NCBI RefSeq assembly: GCF_000002985.6
Contig: NC_003283.11
Location: 6,758,001-6,822,000 of the forward strand
Length of the DNA: 64,000 nucleotides
Reading direction: 5' to 3'
Origin: Caenorhabditis elegans
Lineage: Eukaryota > Nematoda > Chromadorea > Rhabditida > Rhabditidae
Shown piece by piece: positions 1 through 14,497 of the stretch. The notes below the pieces were generated by a model, which saw only the letters and a program-made list of their open reading frames with translations, was not told the DNA's origin and did not search any database. The translations under genes were made by a program, and so were the position numbers. Every line of letters starts with the position of its first letter. The stretch's first letter is position 1.

Positions 1-284
1 CATTTTTCTTTTAAATTTTCTACAAATTTATTTTATAATTTACAGAATTATAATGTTTTCTTTGGGTTCTATTACTCTCTGTCATTGTATCTCAAATCAT
101 TGTATCTTTAAAAAAAAATAGTCCGACTTTTCAGCCTGATTATGCGCTAAACAAGAGGAGAGTCGTCATCGGCGAGCCCCCCGCAAATAGAAGTCCTTGT
201 CCTGTCCCGTTTCCCTTTTTGTCCAATCTGTTTCCACATTCCCTACGATATGTCCAGTGGCTGCCTGATGCGCCCAACTCAACT
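1..284. other. 5' flank of dbl-1
   Basis: AT-rich upstream sequence. An open frame runs into the gene from 219 with its own ATG, but the ATG at 285 gives the product of expected length and puts a hydrophobic signal region near the N-terminus. No clear TATA box or trans-splice acceptor was recognised next to 285. Confidence 0.4.
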
Positions 285-1939
285 ATGAACGACTCTGTGC
301 GGACAACTACAACGATTTCAAGCACAAAATCCCTTGTTCACAGCTTCCAACTGTCCGCCATTCTCCACCTCTTCCTCCTCATCTCCTTCACACCAATGTC
401 TGCTGCTGCCGATCAACACGCGTCCCACGCTACCCGACGCGGTTTGCTTCGGAAGTTGGGACTCGAGCACGTACCTGTGCAGACTGGTCCGAGCATTGAT
501 GTTCCACAACACATGTGGGATATTTATGACGATGATAATGATGTCGACTGGGTCAGACACTATTATCCGAAGGTGAGATTTTAGATTTAGCTTATACCCA
601 AATACCAAGACTTAAATTTCAGGAGATTATTGAAGATAACGAAGGGTTCTTGTTGTCTTATAACCTCTCATTGGCTGCTCGAAATGCTCACAATGAAGAA
701 GTGACTAAGGCTACTTTGAAAGTGAGTTTTTCTCAATTCTGTTTTTTTTTTCGAAAATGTTATTCTTATGCTCATTTGAACACCTTCCATCTGTAACTTG
801 CCACTTTCAGCTCCGGTTACGACGCAACAACAAAGCGAGGAGGTCCGGCAATATTAGTATTTATTTTTTTGAAGATGATATAGTATGTAAATCATTTAGC
901 ATTTTTTTTTCTCACAATATGAAACTACAGAACAATGATCGATTTCAAATCGAATCTCGATCCGTCGACAACCTTACCGAATGGATCGATTTTGATGTGA
1001 CCGCCGCTTTTTTGCGGCGAACAAATCGTATCAGTTTCTTCATCGATTTGCCGGAAGATGTGGAGATCGAAGAGACACAGAGCAGCTCACTGAGCTCATT
1101 GCCCTACGCGCGGGCTCAGAGTGCTCCGCTTATTGTGTTCAGTGACCTGTCCGAACCGTCCAGTGTGCGGCGGAAACGGAGTGCACAAACAGGCAACAGC
1201 GAACGAAAAAATCGAAAAAAGGTTTGTGATTTCTTAAAAGTAGAAAAATTGTTAATCAATTCTATTGTAGGGTAGAAAGCATCATAACACCGAGGCCGAG
1301 AGCAATCTTTGTCGGAGGACTGATTTCTACGTGGATTTTGATGATTTAAATTGGCAAGACTGGATTATGGCACCCAGTGAGTATTTTAATTGTTGTTTTA
1401 AAGTAGAATTAAAGATAATTAGAAGAAAAATTGAGAAATCGTATCAAATTTCAGAGGGCTACGATGCTTATCAATGTCAAGGCTCTTGTCCAAATCCAAT
1501 GCCAGCTCAGTTAAATGCAACTAATCACGCTATTATTCAATCACTTTTACACTCTTTGAGACCTGATGAAGTGAGTTTTTAGAAGGTTTTTATTGATTTA
1601 GATGATGTTATTCATATATTTTTTCTTGTTCGAAAAAAATATGAGACAAAAATAGGTTTGAGTTTTTCAATTTGTTCATGCCTAACAACTTATTTTGAGG
1701 TCATGTAGAAAACTAGAAAAGAAACGACAAAACTTATTCCTCACCCTAAAATATTTTTCAGGTACCGCCACCTTGCTGTGTGCCTACTGAAACGAGCCCT
1801 CTTTCGATTCTCTACATGGATGTAGATAAAGTGTAAGTTAATCGAAACACTTCATGTCTTATTACTTCAAGATCTATTTTTTAGAATAGTGATAAGAGAG
1901 TATGCCGACATGCGGGTTGAATCTTGCGGGTGCCGGTGA
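285..1939 (+). CDS. dbl-1: DBL-1, BMP-like TGF-beta ligand
   Basis: Secreted BMP/Dpp-type ligand of the Sma/Mab pathway, known to set body size and male tail patterning through SMA-6/DAF-4 receptors and SMA Smads. Eight exons join in phase: 285-572, 623-721, 811-882, 931-1221, 1271-1376, 1455-1570, 1762-1832, 1885-1939, giving 365 residues, the length I recall for DBL-1. A hydrophobic signal segment lies around residues 21-42. A prodomain follows, then a furin site RRKR at 233-236 and a second basic cluster (RKNRKK, 245-250). The mature domain has the seven cysteines of the cystine knot: one in NLCRR, two in YQCQGSC, two in PPPCC, and the terminal CGCR, which ends the protein as in other BMPs. 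All introns look canonical. Identification is firm; the exact mature N-terminus is not decided by sequence. Confidence 0.96.
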
Positions 1940-2505
1940 TACCCGCTTCTATGTCGCCATCGTCGTCGCACATTACCACTTTTTGTCATCTCCTTGTTTT
2001 TCCCTACCATTCATTTTCTTTACTAACTCCTTATTTTTTGGTGCAATGTGTCACGGGTCCTCATTTCTCACCTTCAACCGTTTTTCCTCTTGTTATTCTT
2101 GTCTTCGATTCACATTTTCCTTTTCTTCCCCGATGTTTGTCCATGTTTCTGTGATTCCTTCCTAATGTTCCTTTTCTCCTATTTTTTCCAAACCAAGAGC
2201 TCTTATGAAGACGGACAGTTTCTTTTCTTGTTTTCTCTAATTCTCTTCTTCCAAAAAATCTATCTCTCTTTTTCTTCTCACTCTCATCATTTTTCACTCG
2301 ATTAGAATTGAATGTTCAAAACAACAAAACAAATTCAAAATATTTGATCTCATAGTTTTTGTGTCTGTATGCACTGATCCTTTTTTGTTTCTTTTTTAAA
2401 TGAACATTTTGGTATTTGATTTTAATATTTTACTTAATTTTTTATTGGTAGAAAGTTGAAAATAGTACAAAATTAATTATTTGGAGAACTATGAACGCAA
2501 GAATT
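1940..2505. other. convergent 3' intergenic region
   Basis: Lies between the stop codons of two convergent genes. It is strongly pyrimidine-rich on the plus strand (about 1980-2300) and then AT-rich. No gene, hairpin repeat or RNA gene was seen. Confidence 0.5.
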
Positions 2506-4433
2506 TCAAACCGACGGTAGGCGTTTAGCCACAGCTTTCTGAAAATTAAAATTAAAAAAAACAGTTACTTCGAATACCCACCGTCTCCATTCTGCAGAAG
2601 AATGCAAATTCAGAACTTCATTGAATGTAGACATTGTAAATTTTACTTCAGCCTGAAAAAATACCAAGAGAATTGTCATTTCAAAAGAAACACTATCATG
2701 ATCACAGTATTTTCTTTTTTAGTATGGCACGCCACAACTTTACTTTAAAACGTTAAATCTCGGTTCATTTTGTAGATATCAAGAAACTTATAAATGCAAA
2801 CTAATGAAAAATAAATGAAAAATGATTATCGTTTACAATTCTTTAATAGAGCAAACAACAACTCACCAAGCACATATCAAAGTTTGCAATTCTCGGACTT
2901 CGCATAGACTCGGCTCTTGCAGAATCCAATGCAGCATTACATCTGAAATTGTGACTTTCTAGAAATCTTCAAAAATTTCTTACTTTGATCTCTCTGTATC
3001 TAGACTAAATTGATCACTTGGCGATGGAAATAGTGGTGGAGTTGGATCAGATTCGATCGGACAGCACCTCAAGTGAAAAATAAAAAACGGAAGTAGTTGG
3101 TGAAGAATTTCAATGAAAACCTCCAGTAAAAGCAGTGTCATTAGTTGATAATCTAAAACAATTTGAAAGTAGGGTAAAAACGTTTTCAGTTCAAACAAAC
3201 CAAAACTTGTCAATTTCCCAGATTTTGGGCCTTGACTTGCTGATACTAGACTGATAAGAAAACCACAACATAGGTAGAATCTCTGAAAAAATTGATTCGA
3301 ATTATGTGAAACATCAAATGAATAGAATGATATTTTAAACCAACCGACGATGGCAAATTCCAAAATATTCTGGAAACTGGGAAGTATTCAAATATCATGG
3401 AAACATTCAAAAGGAATAATAAGAACATTCCAATTCGTTGGAAAGTCGGTGGACGTCGAGTAACACGGAACTCAAAGATTGCCTGGAACTAAGAATTGTA
3501 TGATATATCTGTTTGGCAGTTTGGTATACCTGCTCGAATGATTCATTTTTATGAACAATCCACTGTACAAAAGCTTTGGAGACTTCAAAGTTCCAATATG
3601 AGTTGCTCTGAAACTTGGAATTTAACTGTAATAATTTCTTTCTGAATACTAGCTCAGCAAATTATGTATATTTTTCAAACATCTGACAGAAACGGATCAG
3701 AAAATTAGAAATATTTTTGCATGTCAAGGATCTTTGGAAAATATTGGACAAATACAAAAACTATGTTAAAACTGGAATCATACCTGTTCTTGGGCTGTGG
3801 AAACGAAATGAGGATTCAATGTCAGCTGAGATGAATTTCTGATGATTGAGGTAAATCTCAATTGAAACAGATGAGCATCACTCGGAAATGACGAAAAATC
3901 CAGTGATTTTTCGGATTGTATTATTACTGACCGGCTCGATCTAACATTTTGAATTTGATTCTCACGAGTCACGATACTTTTTGAAACATGGTGATTCTCC
4001 CTGAAAGTAGAAGTAATTATAATTTCGGGATTTATAACATTTATAATCTACAGGCTTTCAGTGATAATTCCAAACGCGTCGAGCTCGCTCCATGTGGTTA
4101 ACTCTCGATTCCTGGGCTCTTTGCCCCGTTTTGTTTCCCACTCAAAACATATCTCAAATGAGATTTCCAGCGATGATTTTTCTTCATTCTGGAATTCATG
4201 AGTGTCGTCGATATGAAAAAATAAAACTGTAATATAATTGGAAACCACATTTGATGCTTATATTTTTCTAATGGTGAAAAATGTTGTCTAGTTTCATCCT
4301 ACATCAAAAAAATCCCCACCAAACTAAGAAATTTGGGATGTTCAGCGATCACCAGAATATCAGTTCTTCCTGTTGAATTTTCAGATTTAATTAAAATTGC
4401 AGTTGTAGCTAGAAAAAATAGAGACCACCACAT
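2506..4433 (-). CDS. divergent Cys-loop ligand-gated ion channel-like subunit lacking the Cys-loop cysteine
   Basis: Exons that splice in phase: 4052 to about 4248, 3784-4000, 3530-3607, 3345-3482, 3201-3282, 2984-3152, 2867-2942, 2569-2652, 2506-2538. A separate exon starting at ATG 4433 encodes a good signal peptide (MWWSLFFLATTAIL), but I could not join it to the next exon in frame, so the 5' end is uncertain. The extracellular part contains LDFSSFPSDAHLFQLRF at about 3865-3910, which aligns with the receptor-family pattern D-x-x-x-FPFD-x-x-x-C, with phenylalanine in place of the cysteine. A second match is IFEFRVTRRPPTF, the pre-M1 strand, followed by hydrophobic segments like M1-M3 and a C-terminal EWRRWVFEKAV segment resembling the start of M4. 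Fold assignment is by motif order, not by search. Ligand and ion selectivity cannot be inferred. Confidence 0.55.
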
Positions 4434-4609
4434 GATGTAAAAGGCAACGAATGTGTCACTCGTAACTGGGAGATATAGAATTTCATTCAGAAGAACGTCT
4501 TTTTGCTAACCAAAATTGGCGTATGCCATGTGTAAGAGTATCAAATGACAGTGACAACAAAGAGACCAAAGGTATGTACATTTCAAATATCTGTTAAATT
4601 ATTCGCAAA

Positions 4610-7017
4610 TTATATTGATTCGTAGAGTGGCTTCAAATGGTTCAGAATTTTTTTGCAATGCTCATGCTCTGGGAACGCTGCGAGCGCTTTTTCGATTAAT
4701 TCTCGACATTCGTGGTATTTTCCTTGTGTGAATGAGACGAGACCCAGGTTGTAGTTTCCCTCAAACATGTACGGATTTTTTGAAGTCGCAGAACTATACA
4801 AGGAACGGGCTTCATCGATTTTACCTGCAAACCGTTATAGCGTTTAGCAGTGTTCTTTAAGTTGTCTACTGATATATTACCCTCTCTATGTTTCAGAATT
4901 CCAAGATTGACAAGAGATTCACTATGATCTGGATCATGAGAAAGAGCAATCCGAAATGATCTTGCGGCAGAAACTAGATCACCAATATCCACTAAAATTT
5001 GGCCTATGTTATACCAAACATCTGCCGCAACGTCATCCGTCATGGTGGATTGGGCCCTGAAATATGAAAAATTAATATGCGTGTATCTTTCAAATTTTCT
5101 GAACGTTGTATTCACAATGAAAAAAAATTGAGAATTTAATTATTGATATTGTCAAGTGGAAAAATTTCCAAACTCAAATATTTCTAGCAAACGACAATTT
5201 CCAATAGCCAAACCTTCAGATCTTTTTCGACAGAAATACGCTGTTGCACACACCTTGTTCACACTTTTCAATTGTCATCCAAAACCAACCTGAGTATAGA
5301 CGAGAGCGCGAAATCAAACTGTTGAGCTGCCATGCAGCACAGCCCAATATTCAAGAAAAGTTCAGGCGACGAAACACCCATCTGCAGAATTCTTCTGTAG
5401 TAACGCATAGCGAGTTCAGGTTTTCCCCCGTAATAATAAGTAGTAGCAACACATGCAATTGCCTGAAACACTGCTGAAATCAACTTTGTCAAACAAAAAA
5501 GTCACCTCAATATTATTTGATTCTGCGTCAAGAACTCTTTTATACAACTTCACTGATTCGTCGTACTCTCCCAGCGCTTCCTGAACACGAGCCATTCCAG
5601 TTAGCATTGTTACGTTCTCTGGAAATACTTCGAGTCCGGCAGAATACGTTTTCAGTGCCGCCATTGGTTGATCTACTCGATTATATGCCTGAATAAAGAA
5701 TTATTGTACGATTGGGTCTTAGTTCTGTAGAAAAATACCAACTTTTGATAGCAAAGCAAAGGTTTCAATCAATTTCTTTTGTTCCAGTGAAGACTGAAGT
5801 TGTTTGGTAGCGTCTTGTAGCATTCCCAGTCTCAAAAATAAATTGGAAAGATTAGTTTTCAATTTTTATAACTTGGAAAATACTCTTTTAGTTTTTCACG
5901 GCCTATGTACATCATATATGTATGTTACAAGTATACATATATATACCTCAAATAACATTTAGCAAGCTGATTCTTCCAGTAATAATCCTCAAACCCTGCA
6001 GCTTTGGACGCAGTTCCAGCAATCTGATGTGCCACCCTTATATCATTCAAATAATAGAACACATATTCAAAAAGTTGTCGATTGACTTGTGGATCGGCTG
6101 CGTATTTGTCAATATTGAGTCTTGCCAGATTTACAAATTCCCCGTCGGCTCCAGCTGCCATGGATGCCTGGAATGTCTCAAGAAATTCAATTAAAGGTTT
6201 TAATATGCTACCGTTCCGAGGCGCATGTTTCTTGCAGATGTGCTGCTCACAGCTCTTGCAGTTTTGGCTGTTCTTGCTGTTCGAACTGCTTGATCCATAG
6301 ATCCTGACTTGAATGAGCTTTGAGGACGAACGACGCCAGATAATGGACGACCGGCGTTTGTTGTGGGTCTGGAAATTGTTTGAAAAGTTTAATTTGGATC
6401 AGGTTGTATTTTTGTATGCTCGTGTAAAAATCTCAACACTTTGACATCCAATTTAATGCTTTCAATTTTAATCTGTGACACGCTCACCTCAAAATTGGAT
6501 TAACTCCTTTGGCAGAAGTCTTAGGTCTTGCAAAACTAGTTCCAGGCCTAGCATTCGGTGCAATCACATTTTGATCCAAAAATGTCTCTGCTAATCCCAT
6601 ATCCTCATTTTCCAACTCATCCACATATGTCGAATCCGACAAGCATTGCATTTTCAAAGCCCATGTTGCCTGAAAATAAATTAGAATATCAGATTAATTC
6701 TTTATCCAACACAATCCCTCATTTCTAAGCGAGAAAAGACAGAAAACTTGAAAAATCTTTGCTTCGTCTCGCCTACACAATATTACACATATTGCTATTG
6801 AGCTCACACACAACACATACACACTCTTGATTTTTCACTTTTTCTTCTTAGTTTTTTGGAGCTAAGCGAAGGGAAAAGTGCAAATCGATACCTGATCCAA
6901 TGGGTTTTTGCGTAGAAGATTGGTACAGACGGCTTCAGCTTCTGCTAATCGATTCTCACGAAAAAGGCGACAGGCTTTTATAAATCCCGTGAACTCGATA
7001 ACTGATTCGCCACTCAT
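4610..7017 (-). CDS. bbs-8: BBS-8, BBSome TPR subunit (TTC8 orthologue)
   Basis: Subunit of the BBSome, which links intraflagellar transport motors to membrane cargo in sensory cilia. Nine exons: 6892-7017, 6488-6669, 6212-6368, 5947-6167, 5740-5830, 5506-5688, 5290-5462, 4881-5056, 4610-4824; 507 residues. The N-terminus follows the BBS8 family order: an N-terminal helical repeat, a WALKMQ segment, then a low-complexity region with repeated RP(G/L)-S/T motifs. After it comes a run of TPRs with landmarks such as NRVDQPMAAL, YRRILQMGV, NIGLCCMAAQQFD and AADVWYNIGQ, all recognisable from vertebrate TTC8. The start at 7017 is supported by the family N-terminus and by a good first donor. An X-box lies 71 bp upstream, as expected for a ciliated-neuron gene. 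Confidence 0.95.
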
Positions 7018-7087
7018 AGTATTGTGGCAAAGTTTAAGAACAAGGATCTTGTGTAAAGGGGTGTAGTGGCATATGAATAGACGTGTC

Positions 7088-7101
7088 GTTGCCATGGGTA
7101 C
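7088..7101 (-). promoter_or_regulatory. X-box (RFX/DAF-19 site) of bbs-8
   Basis: Read on the minus strand the sequence is GTACCCATGGCAAC, a nearly symmetric 14-mer with two half sites. It ends 71 bp before the bbs-8 start codon, within the roughly 60-200 bp window typical of C. elegans ciliary genes. DAF-19 binding to such sites drives expression in ciliated sensory neurons. Confidence 0.9.
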
Positions 7102-7985
7102 AGGGCACGCGGCAAGAGAGTGTGCTTTCATAGGGGAGGAATAAGCATGCAAAAGATTATAATAGCGTCAGTGATTTCTTCAAAAAATCGACAATGAGAA
7201 TTGACATGATAGTATCATACATTTGACTTTCGAAATTTTTTTATTATCCATTAATAATTAATCCGCGTATATGTAGAAGTTATTCAGTATTTCACGAAGA
7301 GTTAACTTATAATTTTGGAGTGCATATAATTAGATTGTGAGCATTTTTAATGATGAGATGGAAAAGTTTTCAGTGATATCGGGTTGCTATATGAACAAAG
7401 AGCAAAAAACAAATGTGAGTACTTTACGAGTATTCCAAGAAGCTACTTGGTTATATACTTTGGTCGATGTTATTTTGGAATACTTAAATACGAAAAAACA
7501 ACACGGAATTAAAATAAAAACCTAATACATAGAAAGAATATTTTTGTTTGACTTCCAACATTATTACAGGTGAAAACTGAGTTTTTACAGCTTTTTGACT
7601 ACAAACAAATATATTATAGCATTCTATTAAATAGTGATATTTTGTGTTTTAGACCTTTAAACTACAAGTCATTAAGAAAAATTAAAAGTAAACCCACCAA
7701 TAAACCAAATAAATACAGAATTATAGCTTTAATCTCCCCTTATTTTAAGTTTTTTTTTTCAATTCCAGAAAATTCGATGCAATCAGATTCATTTTCTAAT
7801 CTCGGCAAAACTAAATTGAAGTTAAAGTAACACATGGATGAAAGGCAAGGCTCATAGTTTTATTATAGTACAATCTCAAAAAAATTGTAAGAATTCAAAA
7901 AAAAAATAATTCAAAGAAAAAAGGATATAAAAAGCATGTGGGTGGAGATGATGGTTTTTTGGATGGATTTGAATGGAAGATGTAA
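7102..7985. other. intergenic region and 3' UTR of clik-1
   Basis: AT-rich spacer. A poly(A) signal for the minus-strand gene is present at 7858-7863 (TTTATT on the plus strand, AATAAA on the minus strand), about 125 bp past the clik-1 stop. Two short plus-strand open frames (7337-7525, 7570-7830) have asparagine/lysine-rich, low-complexity content and no linking splice phase, so they are not called as genes. Confidence 0.5.
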
Positions 7986-10452
<2,467 letters not shown>

Positions 10453-11836
10453 GATTGAAAATGCGATGTAGTAGTGATACGAGACCTAAACACGTCCCAG
10501 AATGAGGGCCAACTTGGGAGTGCCTTCGACGATCGCTCAAAGTAGGTGGGCGGAGTCTGCCACATCCTTCCCGACGGCAACGGTGGCGGCGGCGGGAGGA
10601 AAAGATATCGAAATCGAGAGAGACGTCGCCCACAATCAACCAGGAGGCATCTTCCCGAATGTAATATTCTTGGAATCTCTTGACTTCTCGGCGTGTTTCG
10701 TCGATGCTCACCAAGTCTTCGTCTCCGACGGAAGTGTAATGTTTCGACGATGGGATCGGCAGAAGAAGACGGGAAGGAAGAAGTGAGCTCTCTCCCGTGG
10801 ATGAATGTGGTTCGGGGGCAGCTATGTAGACTTGGCATGAGAGTAAAAGAGGAGCAAAACAAGTGGATAGAGAAGAAGAACAGATAAAGAAGAAAAATGT
10901 TAGAAGAGCGATAATCTACGAAGGATTCCAGATCGAGTGAGAACAGATGCCAATCTAGATGAAATGTGGCATGCCGAGCGGAACAAAAAATACATGAAAA
11001 CTCAGGGAATCCCTCGAAAATCCTATAATATTTCTATCTAGATGTAAGATGGAGGGTGTTATATGTAAATTTTGTGGTGTTTTGGTTTCGTAATTGAGAT
11101 TTTTACAGGACAGAATATAAATATTGCAAGAATTACGTGATTTTTCAGAACTAGAAATTCCACCCAAGAGGGGCGTAATGATATCTACTTAATACCATCT
11201 CATTTCAACAAATTTTAGAATGCAAAACAAACACATTTAGAAAAGTCAATAATTACAGTATTAAAAGCTCTACATCATTTTAAAAATTGCCTATACCGCC
11301 TGAAGGCATGCTCAAGCTGAACGAATGCTCAAACAGTGTATTAGACGTAGTTAGTTAATTTTTTGTCTATAGGTTTTCCAAAATGTTGAGTTATTGTTGT
11401 TGTGGTTTCTTTTTTCATGTTTTCTGTTTTTCTTTCTATTACATACGTTTTTTTCTGTGTTGCTCCCCTTTCCCTTGCTGATCACACAATACTCGATCCC
11501 TGTCACTTAAGACTTTTACCCCCTTCTTCCCTCATCTCCTCTTGCTCTTCTCTGCTTTTTTGAGAGATCTTCTCGTTGTACAACACGCGGCTAAAACATG
11601 TGCATTCAATTTCTTTGTCAGCCGCAAAACGAGAAGTTTTTATTGGGATAACGTGGATTGTAAATCGTCTTCATCGTTGCGGAAAAGTGAGGGTGGAGAA
11701 AAAGTGATGAAACAAACAAATAAATGAGAATTGAATGTGCGTTTTTTTTTGTCATTTGATTTTTCAAGTTATTGAACAATTGAAGACAGTGTATGCACTT
11801 TGTTGCTTGATGAGTGTCGAGAACACGTCACACAGT
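10453..11836. other. upstream region of clik-1; no gene seen
   Basis: The first 450 bp upstream of clik-1 are comparatively GC-rich with open frames on both strands, probably composition-driven. From about 11340 to 11760 the plus strand is pyrimidine-rich. No splice-linked coding exons were found. It probably contains the muscle promoter of clik-1, but I could not point to a specific element. Confidence 0.4.
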
Positions 11837-13688
11837 TTATGACTGAAAAAAGATATTTCCAGGTATGATACGGTAGAAAGTTTTGTTACCCCATAACAGC
11901 TGTGCTTTCATCGTGCTGCGAAATGGCTTGTTGGATAACAGGTGAACTAGCGTGGTAGCTGCTCCATGACATAAGCCGAATATAAGAGATGCTGGGATTA
12001 TCCCTGAAAATCAATAGATTTTTTACAAATGTTCCATCTTTCAGAATTGCTCTATTCGAATCAAACTTCTGATCAATTGATTTTAACCACTTAACAAAAA
12101 TATTCGGGCAGAAAGCACATCAGCTAAAAAAATTATGATCGATTTGTTTAAACAATTTTTAAAATTTTCATAATATTATGAGTTTGACTGAAAGTGAGTG
12201 GAAAAACAAACCGGATAGCATTAATTCACATATGTCGATTGAAATCGATGTGCAGCAAAAACAGATGAATTTTAACACGGAACTGATAACCTAATATGTA
12301 AACAAATTTAGCTCTATTATTGCATAAAAGTTGCAAATAGAAATTTAATCATTCACGTAACCAAGCCGCGCACAAACCAGAAACTTACTTGGATCCGTAA
12401 TCAAATTTGCTGCTCCTGCAAAAAAGACGGAAAACGGCATTATAACACATACAACCATAACCAAGACCTGTAAAATTTTTTATGATCAGAGCAATGGGTT
12501 TTCGAGATTATAAATATACCATTATTTAATGTCTAACTTTCAGTCTCACGCTACTTAACATGTTATTTAATAGTATTCTCACCGCAAAATAGGTGACAAA
12601 TATCTGATTATCTAATATGTCTGATTCTGACCAATTTACTTTACTTTTTCTGTATTTTGACATTTAAAAACCAAATACCTGCAGTAATATAGTGCGCAAG
12701 TACGCTCTCTGAGCCTTTATCACTTTTTCTGATAATGAGTCTTTGGTTCGATGCAGGACAGCATAACATATCGAAGGAATAATAATGCAAAGTAATATAT
12801 AAAATCCTATACACATAGCCGCACCAATTAGAAAAGAGTTGTAATAGGGGTTTCTTGGAGATGATACTATATACTTCTCAGACCATAGCATATCTGGAAT
12901 GGTGTTGGAATTCTGTAATTATTACTTTTGAATTTAGAAGCATGGTATAGGTTCTCTCACCGCATAAAAACTCTTTGCATTTTGTTGATTTTCTATTGTG
13001 AAAAAAAGAATATTGACTGTTAACACTGCGCCAGTATACATCGCTACAGTACTCAAAATTCCAAACTGAATACATCTTGTATAGTATCGAAACGACATTG
13101 GGATAATTATTTTCATTCGATAAAATGTGATATGTGTAAGAATTCCCAAATTGATTTGGACAGAGAGCATCATCCCGTATAGCTGTATGAAAGGATGAAC
13201 TCCCAGCCAGGAGAGAATGCCATCTGCATAAACTCCAATCACGGGAACGAACACCATTGGGCGGAATAGTTGAAACCCGTAGAACTCTTCAACAAGACAT
13301 CTGAAACACAATACTGTCCTCAAATGTGTTAATGGGTTTTATCAAGAAACTAGTTGCAATGCTTTTAATTTCAAAATTAGTTTTCATTGGATTGAAAAAA
13401 ATTAAGGATACCCAGTAAAATTTCTTATTATTAGAAGCCACATTCAATACTAGTATAATTTTGGGTTAATTTTGGCGACGTTCTTTTTCGTTGATTCATA
13501 ACATACCCGAGAATATGTGCAGTTAGAATACATGTATAAAGTTTTTGAAATTGTGGACTTCTCTTAATAATACAGTAAATTGCTTCCGCATAAATTGGAA
13601 CTGTGACTATCGGAATAAAATTTAGGATAGTAATATAAGTGGAATAGATATTCTTTAAATCCGAAGAATTAGCATTGATCAAATTCAT
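11837..13688 (-). CDS. SRH/SRI-type serpentine chemoreceptor
   Basis: Seven-transmembrane G-protein-coupled receptor of the nematode Str superfamily, presumably expressed in chemosensory neurons. Exons 13507-13688, 12961-13300, 12679-12912, 12389-12467 and 11837-12003 splice in phase to 333 residues, the usual length for SRH/SRI receptors. Diagnostic features are the P-x-x-G-x-x-x-x-G segment (FRPMVFVPVIGVYADG), the GVHPFIQLYG start of the next helix, and the end signature CHGAATTLVHLLSNKPFR before a short cytoplasmic tail. The reading frame is intact. A decayed relative lies at 18109-19311 and a more distant one at 16351-17645. Assignment between SRH and SRI is uncertain. Confidence 0.75.
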
Positions 13689-14497
13689 ATTTCTAGTTAT
13701 TTCTAGCCAACTGGCGCAGTTCCTGGCTTTTATATTACCACAGCTGCAAGCACGTTATGCAGTAATCAACTCTCCTTTCATAGTGGGCAGCCATAACTCG
13801 TGTCATTCATAAATATTATTATACTGATATCCTGATATTTGAAAGCTTGTTCAAAAATGAATTTATATAGAGTTCAAAATGTGCTTTGTAGTGAGTGGGA
13901 CTATGTAGAGCGAGACTACAAACTGAATTGCAACTCGAGTTGGCGGAGGGACACAAACATTTCGATCACAATGTAATAGTTGGGTAACCTTAATCAAAAT
14001 TACTACGTCTATAAGAGAGAATAATCTGAAAGTTCATAAAATTCAAAAATATGTTCTCAATATACTTCAAATGTCGAATAAAAAAGTAAAGAGTATTTAT
14101 GTATTTAATGAATGTTATTAAACCATCAGGATTAGTTGCTACAAACTGTTTTTGTTGTTATTTAAATATTGACATTTAAAAAATTGATTTTGATATTCGA
14201 TGACAAGATAATTCATTTTTGCCAAATTTATTCAATTTCACCAAATTCAATGGAATATGGATATTAAATACTTATATTATGGAAAAAACTATAGAATAAA
14301 TACAATACAAAATCACCACCCAAAAATCTCATTCTTTGGGATTTTTCAACTTGTCAATAACCTTGACCTAAGAACTCCTATCAAAAAACTAACACAAGAG
14401 CAATTGTAAAAAAGTTAACATAAAAATTGCAAATACGATACATAAAAAACTCAATGAAACTGGATAGGCACTAAAAGTATGATTATCATTTCAATTT
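13689..14497. other. AT-rich intergenic region
   Basis: Upstream of the receptor gene ending at 11837 and downstream of the unrecognised gene. No coding exons, hairpins or RNA genes were recognised. Confidence 0.4.

Noticed and set aside
7337-7830. Two plus-strand open frames as a gene between bbs-8 and clik-1
   Set aside because: Low-complexity Asn/Lys content, no in-phase splice link and overlap with the clik-1 3' UTR.
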